DNA of 64,000 nt, taken from assembly GCA_007844125.1 (NCBI GenBank), contig CM017564.1, positions 14,997,714 through 15,061,713 of the forward strand, read 5' to 3'. The position numbers and the translations under genes are program-made. This DNA comes from Sinonovacula constricta. Its lineage: Eukaryota > Mollusca > Bivalvia > Cardiida > Solecurtidae. The notes under the pieces are model-generated. The model worked only from the letters and a program-made list of their open reading frames with translations, was not told the origin of the DNA and did not search any database. Below, one piece after another: positions 56,881 through 64,000 of the stretch; within the stretch, counting starts at the first letter, position 1, and each line of letters begins with the position of its first letter.

Positions 56881-59240
56881 ATTGGGCGAAAAGGAGGTGT
56901 AGTGATTGAACATACTGATATACATAGTTTTGACGATGAGATGTTACGTATATTTTTACACAAAAGTCCTAATTATAATAAGTTGTGTTTTTTTCATGAC
57001 ATTTAAGCAAAAATACTAGCTTATACATCGTGACTGAAGCTCTGGACACATATGTGACAGTAATATTACCAGTGCTATATAGTCGCTCCATCGCTAGATC
57101 CACCAAAAGTAGTCATTTGTAAATAAAGACCACACATATACAATAACATACACAATGATAAATAATATTATGTGTGTGGACACTATCAATTTAGCACAGT
57201 AGGCCTATTGACGATAAATAAAGTATAATTAAGGAGTATGTTGTGCAAATGAAATACTAGGATGAAATATTCAAAGGCGTTTTGCCGTGGTTTGTCGTGA
57301 ATCGTAATATGAAAAATAACCTCATGATAACACATTACATAGATTTGTCCTTGGCTCTTTGCTGAATCATTCTCATTGCATTTAATTTGGGCACTTTGTT
57401 GCACATATAAGAATAGAACAAAACACACGTTTCTCATTTTACGTCAACACACAGTTTAGTAAATGCATACGGCAGGTATAGACAGGCCAGTGTGTACGCG
57501 CCAACATGAAATCCGTACGATGTGGTACATTAACAGTTACTGTGCATTAGTACAGTGTTTAATAAATGTTCATATCAATACAACAGCAAGTAGTAATAGT
57601 GATTCTGTAATTCAATGCGGATATTACAGAATCTGTAATGATATTATAAAAGGTTTGTTCTTAAAATTAATAAATACAAATACATTACACCAAATTACGT
57701 ACAATAATAACATTTGACATTCCTTCGCAAAATGGGAATTACAGCTTTTGTGTTGAACATGTGGCGGGTGATTATTACGAATTGCTTTAATCCACTCTCT
57801 CTGGCACCCGGATGTTCTCTGTACCGGTCATAATGTCTAGGATATTTTACTTTAGTATTCTTCAAACTGTTTCCTCGGCAACATGTTCATTTACCTTCGT
57901 TTTTTATTGAACCTTTACCTGTTCGTTTGTGTCCACTTGGAAAACGATCACCTCTCAATGATGCTAGATACAAATACCTCTTCGAAACCTGATCCATACA
58001 CTTTTTCCCTGTGTGTTTAAATTTCAAATATCCCTTAATCTAATGAAGGTATGCACTGTTATGTGCTGTTTTAACAAATGCAATATTTTGGAGACCCCAA
58101 CCTCCCACTGTATCATTAGTAATGTATCCGCTTGGATCTAACGGCTTGACAACGGGACCATCTTATTGTACTTAGGAATATAAGTAATTAATACATTAAT
58201 AATAACAATAATATATTTTTTACTGTATTTAACTGGAGTATTTTGTTTTTGTTTTTATTTCAGAACATAAATATCCGTATTATGTGCAGTCAGCATTTTT
58301 CTAATATAAGTTTCCATTTATCATTCGATTTTATTATGAAGATTGCAAGCATTAATACGAATACATACATGATCTAATCAGTATATATAAATATTTATTT
58401 GGGGAATACCAGCATTTAGGTATATCAAAGTTTACAAGATGATACGATGTACGGTTAAGTACAGATAAAATAAGATGGAGGAAGAATTTCTTATCTTAGT
58501 ACTTTGTAGTGGGTACCAACCATAAGGCACCTGGTTTGCCGAGAATACCGGCCGGAGCAATACTATCCACTGTTATTGGGACTGGGGAGGAAACTGTCAT
58601 ACAATCTCTGTACATTATGCGAGAAGTCATAATGCACACGACACTAATTGATTTATTGGACCCCTTCGCTACTGCGAGTCCCGACGGAATGCATCCATTG
58701 TTGTCAGCTGTCGATTTGTAAGCTGGAACTTATCGCATGAAATGCTAACTTAATAAAGGAGTTCTTCCTTTAACAATGCCCTTTGTAAATAACAAAACGT
58801 GATATTTACAAAACTTATATTCTGCTTAATGTTTTGGTTACAAAACACCTTTTTGTTTTTAAAACGACATATTTAATTTAAGCTGAGAACATGTATTGTT
58901 TTGCATTTTTATTTCAAAATTAAAAACATTAACTGCGCGAAGATCTGTTTCTAAGCCCCGAGTGGGAAAGCAGGAGGTATGTTTTATAAATAAATACGTA
59001 CTGGGGGTTTGTTGTGAACAAATATCATAATAAAACATATTACAAATCGTATATAATTTTTGTTGTCACCATTCCTATTTTGCTCTATGGACAAGTGTAA
59101 CAGAGCATTTCATATAATTAAGCAGTCAATGATGTATCACAGACGATATGGAAAACAGTTACATGTATGTAGCTGCCAGAACATAATAAAACGGAAAAGT
59201 GTGAACAGGAGTATCATAAGATAAAAATGCTACTTCATAT
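56881..59240. other. Intergenic sequence with one GC-richer open stretch
   Basis: Mostly AT-rich. The segment 58509-58721 is open on both strands: the plus strand gives a 70-codon frame starting MGTNHKAPGLPRIPAGAILS, and the minus strand frame includes PVPITVDSIAPAGILGKPGA. It is unlike its surroundings in composition. I recognise no family and cannot choose a strand. Confidence 0.4.
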
Positions 59241-59244
59241 ATTT

Positions 59245-59413
59245 TTTTCTCTCTCTCCCTCTCTCTTTCTCCCTCACTTTCTTTCTCACATGTCTCTCTT
59301 CTCTGTCTCTGTGTGTGTGTTTCTCTCTCTCATTCTCGACCCTCGCTCTCTTTCTCTCTCTGTCTCTCTCCTTTCTCTTTCTGTCTGTGTGTGTGTCTCT
59401 CTCCGTTTCTCTG

Positions 59414-59447
<34 letters not shown>

Positions 59448-59450
59448 GAA
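59245..59450. repeat. (TC)n / (TG)n low-complexity tract
   Basis: CTCTCT, CTGTCT and TGTGTG runs with interruptions. Ser/Leu/Val-rich peptides from it are artefacts. From 59451 to 60099 nothing further is recognised. Confidence 0.92.
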
Positions 59451-60099
59451 AAGGATTTATATTGTTAAGAAAATCGTCGTCAAATATTCTAGTATTATTC
59501 TATGACATCTGTCATGGATATGGTTAACTATTATTGACAGTTGAGGTGAAAGACTAAGTATCATTGGTTAAGAAAAAAACTACTTCTAATATTTTGATTA
59601 CCTTTAGACCCGGTCTATTCTAGATATGGTTAACTAAATTAGTAAAGGACAAAACTAATAAAAAAAAATACTTATACCACGTGTATTCCACCTCCACGGC
59701 TCCTTTCACTTAAAGGCAAAGTGCGAAAAGAAGCTTCATTGGTTAATACAAATCGCAACTTTTTATATTGTATTGTTATTCTAACACATTATCTACCATG
59801 GATAAGGCTAAGTTTTATTGACAGATAAATGAAGAACATAATGAATCCCTAAAAAAATGCCACTTGATTTCAGCTGGGTTTCATTTAGACGGCCCTATTT
59901 GTTAATTACGAAGAGAGCGCCATCTCTCTGGATAACGTCGATTTAAAGACGGGAGTAGTGTGAAATAAAAAAACAACAACACAACTACAAACATGTATCA
60001 CACATCAGATATATAAATCATTATTATTTAACACATTTGAGCCAAAATTAAGTCTTAAAGCATTATTTTAATCAAGTTTATTTTCTTTTTAACTCCTTC

Positions 60100-60335
60100 T
60101 TGCTCGACGGAAAGGAGTGAAAATGAGTTTATTTTTTCTAAAATACACAGAGATCGCTTTAAATATTAACTTATTTTTAAGTCGGCACAAATGAATGTGT
60201 TCATTGTAACATAACTAAAGAAGCAATCTCATAAAGAGCCATTGTTTGCTGACACAGCAATCAAAACAAAACGCCTTTTCGCAAAATTACTTTTCGCTAT
60301 TTAACTCCTTTCCGCACTTTAGTCATATCGTGTGT
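60100..60335 (+). mobile_element. Possible MITE sharing the TRIM-upstream module
   Basis: CGGAAAGGAGT at 60108-60118 and ACTCCTTTCCG at 60304-60314 are perfect 11-bp inverted repeats about 185 bp apart. The right part (CGCCTTTTCGCAAAATTACT through GCACTTTAGTCATA) is an inverted relative of 56801-56880. No target duplication was found, so mobility is inference. Confidence 0.45.
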
Positions 60336-60514
60336 TGTTGGGTACGCGACGATTCGACCCAATGACTTTTCGAACCCAACCTCTTCTAGGCGACTATTTA
60401 ACCCCAAGACTTTTCGAACCCAGCTGAAAACTTTAAGGCAACAAATCAACCACACTAAAGTTATCTGAACACTACTACTAGTACTACTACTGCTGCAAAT
60501 AGTCTAGTACTAAA

Positions 60515-60553
60515 TATAATAGTATTAATAATAATAATAAAAATAATAATGAT

Positions 60554-60608
<55 letters not shown>

Positions 60609-60624
60609 GTAATAATAATAATAG

Positions 60625-60671
<47 letters not shown>

Positions 60672-60775
60672 TAATAATAATAATTATTATTATTATTATT
60701 ATTATTATTATAATGATAATAATAATAATAATAATACAAATAATAATTATAGTAGTTGTAATAATAATTAACAAC
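60515..60775. repeat. (AAT)n switching to (ATT)n, self-complementary
   Basis: AAT triplets run for about 165 bp, switch to ATT triplets at about 60680-60711, and return to AAT. The switch makes an inverted repeat able to form a hairpin. Asn/Tyr/Ile/Leu-rich frames over it are artefacts. Confidence 0.95.
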
Positions 60776-60814
60776 TACAATACAAAATAAAGGAGATTTC
60801 AGTGTTAATATTTG

Positions 60815-60856
60815 GTTTAGTGTCCTGAAGTGTACACTTAAAGCAGATAAAGAACA
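60815..60856 (-). mobile_element. SINE family 1 relic at the left edge of the 49-bp array
   Basis: GTGTACACTTAAAGCAGATA at 60831-60850 matches the minus-strand SINE family 1 segment GTGTCCACTTGAAGCAGATA at 18 of 20 positions. It continues through AGCCGTCGCTGTG into the first array unit in the same order as the SINE. This ties the array to a SINE at this very locus. Confidence 0.7.
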
Positions 60857-63485
60857 GCCGTCGCTGTGATAGGATCCTGTGAACACGTGACATGATACCA
60901 CATCAGACTTCACTATGACAGCATCCTGTCAACATGTGACATGATACCACATCAGCCTTCACTGTGATAGGATCCTGTGAACACGTGACATAATACCACA
61001 TCAGCCTTCACTGTGATAGCATCCTGTAAACATGTGACATAATACCACATCAGCCTTCACTGTGATAGGATCCTGTAAACACGTGACATGATACCACATC
61101 AGCCTTCACTGTGATAGGATCCTGTGAACACGTGACATGATACCACATCAGCCTTCACTGTGATAGGATCCTGTGAACAAGTGACATGATACCACATCAG
61201 CCTTCACTGTGATAGGATCCTGTGAACACGTGACATGATACCACATCGGCCTTCACTGTGATAGGATCCTGTCGACACGTGACATGATACCACATCAGCC
61301 TTCACTGTGATAGCATCCTGTCAACACGTGACATGATACCACATCAGCCTTCACTGTGATAGGATCCTGTGAACACGTGACATGATAACACATCAGCCTT
61401 CACTGTGATAGCATCCTGTGAACACGTGACATGATACCACATCAGCCTTCACTGTGATAGCATCCTGTGAACACGTGACATGATACCACATCAGCCTTCA
61501 CTGTGATAGCATCCTGTGAACACGTGACATGATACCACATCAGCCTTCACTGTGATAGCATCCTGTGAACACGTGACATGATACCACATCAGCCTTCACT
61601 GTGATAGCCTCCTGTCAACACGTGACATGATACCACATCAGCCTTCACTGTGATAGCATCCTGTGAACACGTGACATGATACCACATCAGCCTTCACTGT
61701 GATAGGATCCTGTGAACACGTGACATGATACCACATCAGCCTTCACTGTGATAGCATCCTGTGAACACGTGCCATGATACCACATCAGCCTTCACTGTGA
61801 TAGCATCCTGTGAACACGTGACATGATACCACATCAGCCTTCACTGTGATAGCATCCTGTGAACACGTGACTTGATACCACATCAACCTTCACTGTGATA
61901 GGATCCTGTGAACAAGTGACATGATACCACATCAGCCTTCACTGTGATAGGATCCTGTGAACACGTGACATGATACCACATCAGCCTTCACTGTGATAGG
62001 ATCCTGTGAACACGTGACATGATACCACATCAGCCTTCACTGTGATAGGATCCTGTGAACACGTGACATGATACCACATCAGCCTTCACTGTGATAGCAT
62101 CCTGTGAACACGTGACATGATACCACATCAGCCTTCACTGTGATAGCATCCTGTGAACACGTGACATGATACCACATCAGCCTTCACTGTGATAGGATCC
62201 TGTGAACACGTGACTTGATACCACATCAGCCTTCACTGTTATAGCATCCTGTGAACACGTGACATGATACCACATCAGCCTTCACTGTGATAGGATCCTG
62301 TGAACACGTGACATGATACCACATCAGCCTTCACTGTGATAGGATCCTGTGAACACGTGACATGATACCACATCAGCCTTCACTGTGATAGCATCCTGTG
62401 AACACGTGACATGATACCACATCAGCCTTCACTGTGATAGGATCCTGTGAACACGTGACATGATACCACATCAGCCTTCACTGTGATAGCATCCTGTGAA
62501 CACGTGACATGATACCACATCAGCCTTCACTGTGATAGCATCCTGTGAACACGTGACATGATACCACATCAGCCTTCACTGTGACAACATCCTGTGAACA
62601 CGTGACATGATACCACATCAGCCTTCACTGTGATAGCATCCTGTCAACATGTGACATGATACCACATCAGCCTTCACTGTGATAGCATCCTGTCAACATG
62701 TGACATGATACCACATCAGCCTTCACTGTGATAGCATCCTGTTAATATGTGACATGATACCACATCAGCCTTCACTGTGATAGCATCTTGTTAACACGTG
62801 ACATGATACCACATCAGCCTTCACTGTGATAGCATCCTGTTAACACGTGACATGATTCCACATCAGCCTTCACTGTGATAGCATCCTGTCAACATGTGAC
62901 ATGATACCACATCAGCCTTCACTGTGATAGCATCCTGTTAACACGTGACATGATTCCACATCAGCCTTCACTGTGATAGCATCCTTTCAACACGTGACAT
63001 GATACCACATCAGCCTTCACTGTGATAGCATCCTGTCAACACGTGACATGATACCACATCAGCCTTCACTATGACAGCATCCTGTGAACACGTGACATAA
63101 TATTACATCAGCCTTCACTGTGATAGCATCCTGTTAACACGTGACATGATACCACATCAGCCTTCACTGTGATAGCATCCTGTTAACACGTGACATGATA
63201 CCACATCAGCCTTCACTATGACAGCATCCTGTGAACACGTGACATAATATTACATCAGCCTTCACTGTGATAGCATCCTGTTAACACGTGACATGATACC
63301 ACATCAGCCTTCACTGTGATAGCATCCTGTCAACATGTGACATGATACCACATCAGCCTTCACTGTGATAGCATCCTGTCAACATGTGACATGATACCAC
63401 ATCAGCCTTCACTGTGATAGCATCCTGTTAACACGTGACATGATTCCACATCAGCCTTCACTGTGATAGCATCCTTTTAACACGC
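60857..63485. repeat. 49-bp satellite derived from SINE family 1, about 53 copies
   Basis: The unit is CCTTCACTGTGATAGCATCC, then TGTGAACACGTGACATGATA, then CCACATCAG. Against the minus-strand SINE at 15245-15530 (CCTTCACTGTGCATAGCATG, CCGTGAACACCTGGCATGAT, ACCACACCCAG) the match is 44 of 51 columns by hand, including two gaps. Variants include GATAGGATCC versus GATAGCATCC and CACGTG versus CATGTG. A three-unit (147-bp) block with ATGACAGCATCC recurs at 63071 and 63218. The array ends abruptly inside a unit at about 63485. Confidence 0.96.
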
Positions 63486-63589
63486 AGGGGTTTTTTTTAG
63501 GGACAGGGGAAGACGCTGGACGCTGGTCAAAAGGGGAAAATCGCGCGAAATATACAAAATTGGGGAAAAATCAGTGTATTATATATTTC

Positions 63590-63890
63590 TTTATATTACT
63601 TTAACTTTCATTAACAAGTCTAAAAAGTATTTTAGGGTTACAGTAAGCCTCAAGAGGCATGTCTCTTTGATTCCTGCAGCTGTTTCCAGCCTTTGAATAA
63701 CATAGACATGACACCTAACATTGGTGTATTTTTCAGCAGATGCCTTATGCCTTTCACTGTTATTGTGAGTTTCAAGTCTCCTAGAAGGATTATCACTTAA
63801 CACTGCACCACATGAAACGTAGGGCACATTAATGTCATTTCTTGATGCAAACAGTTCACACTATTTGCACATGTAGCCTTTTTTTTGGAC
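63590..63890 (-). pseudogene. Broken zinc-finger frame, transposon-like
   Basis: Minus strand. After MCK, a stop, then CELFASRNDI the frame continues VPYVSCGAVLSDNPSRRLET and HNNSERHKASAEKY. The spacing C-x2-C ... H-x5-H with the 'NSERHKxA' tail recalls TTF/BED-type zinc fingers of hAT-like and ZMYM/KIAA1586-like proteins. A stop sits where the residue between the two Cys should be, so the copy is not functional as read. The flanking GGGGAAGACGCTGGACGCTG at 63505-63530 may belong to the same element. The family assignment is tentative. Confidence 0.4.
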
Positions 63891-64000
63891 GAACTATAAT
63901 ATAGTCAAGTATACAGTGATTCATAAATGTGTTGGTTGAAATGGCAAGTGTCTGTTTTTGTTTCTTTTGATTTGGAACTTTCAATTCAACAACTGATGCA

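Noticed and set aside
60461..60913. Minus-strand frame of about 150 codons rich in Tyr, Asn and Ile
   Set aside because: It is read through the AAT/ATT microsatellite and is low-complexity only.

Overview
The window looks like nuclear DNA of an animal, most likely a bivalve mollusc; a dreissenid-type mussel is only a guess. It is AT-rich and intron-rich, full of tRNA-derived SINEs and minisatellites, and it carries a RING-less double-B-box / coiled-coil / beta-propeller gene of the kind greatly expanded in bivalves. No bacterial-style operon, CRISPR array, rRNA gene or intact tRNA gene was seen.

Four protein-coding loci can be supported. (1) On the plus strand at 296-4265 are the last three coding exons of an aspartyl/asparaginyl beta-hydroxylase (ASPH) gene. 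(2) On the minus strand at 15832-13627 is a small EF-hand (calmodulin-like) gene in four phase-compatible exons, with a SINE in each of its three introns. (3) On the minus strand at 23174-22193 are three phase-compatible exons of a gene I do not recognise. (4) On the minus strand at 56715-38004 is a complete three-exon TRIM-like gene (588 codons before the stop). Its first intron of about 12.5 kb is roughly 83% a single 52-bp satellite. Remnants of non-LTR retrotransposons (23.6 kb, 27.9-28.6 kb) and a broken zinc-finger frame (63.6-63.9 kb) are also present.

Much of the rest is repeat. The main tandem arrays are: 52/63-bp units at 2.07-3.30 kb (inside an ASPH intron); about 53 bp with variable G-runs at 8.0-8.9 kb; 45 bp at 13.3-13.6 kb; 30 bp at 24.1-25.3 kb; a tetranucleotide block at 25.3-25.6 kb; about 57 bp at 25.6-26.1 kb; 31 bp over 5.7 kb at 28.66-34.33 kb; 52 bp (itself a 26-bp dimer) over 10.3 kb at 45.25-55.60 kb; and 49 bp over 2.6 kb at 60.86-63.49 kb. 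Dispersed elements are two abundant SINE families, a third SINE-like copy, hAT-like MITEs (one with a perfect 8-bp target duplication) and a longer dispersed repeat carrying nuclear-receptor half-sites.

The most interesting observation is that at least one satellite, and probably two, arose from SINEs present in the same window. The 49-bp array at 61-63.5 kb matches an internal segment of SINE family 1 (44 of 51 aligned columns by hand), and the neighbouring SINE sequence is still attached to its left edge. The 52/63-bp array in the ASPH intron resembles the core of SINE family 2. The large arrays also show nested higher-order duplication and CG/TG/CA variation at fixed CpG positions, as expected of methylated germline DNA.
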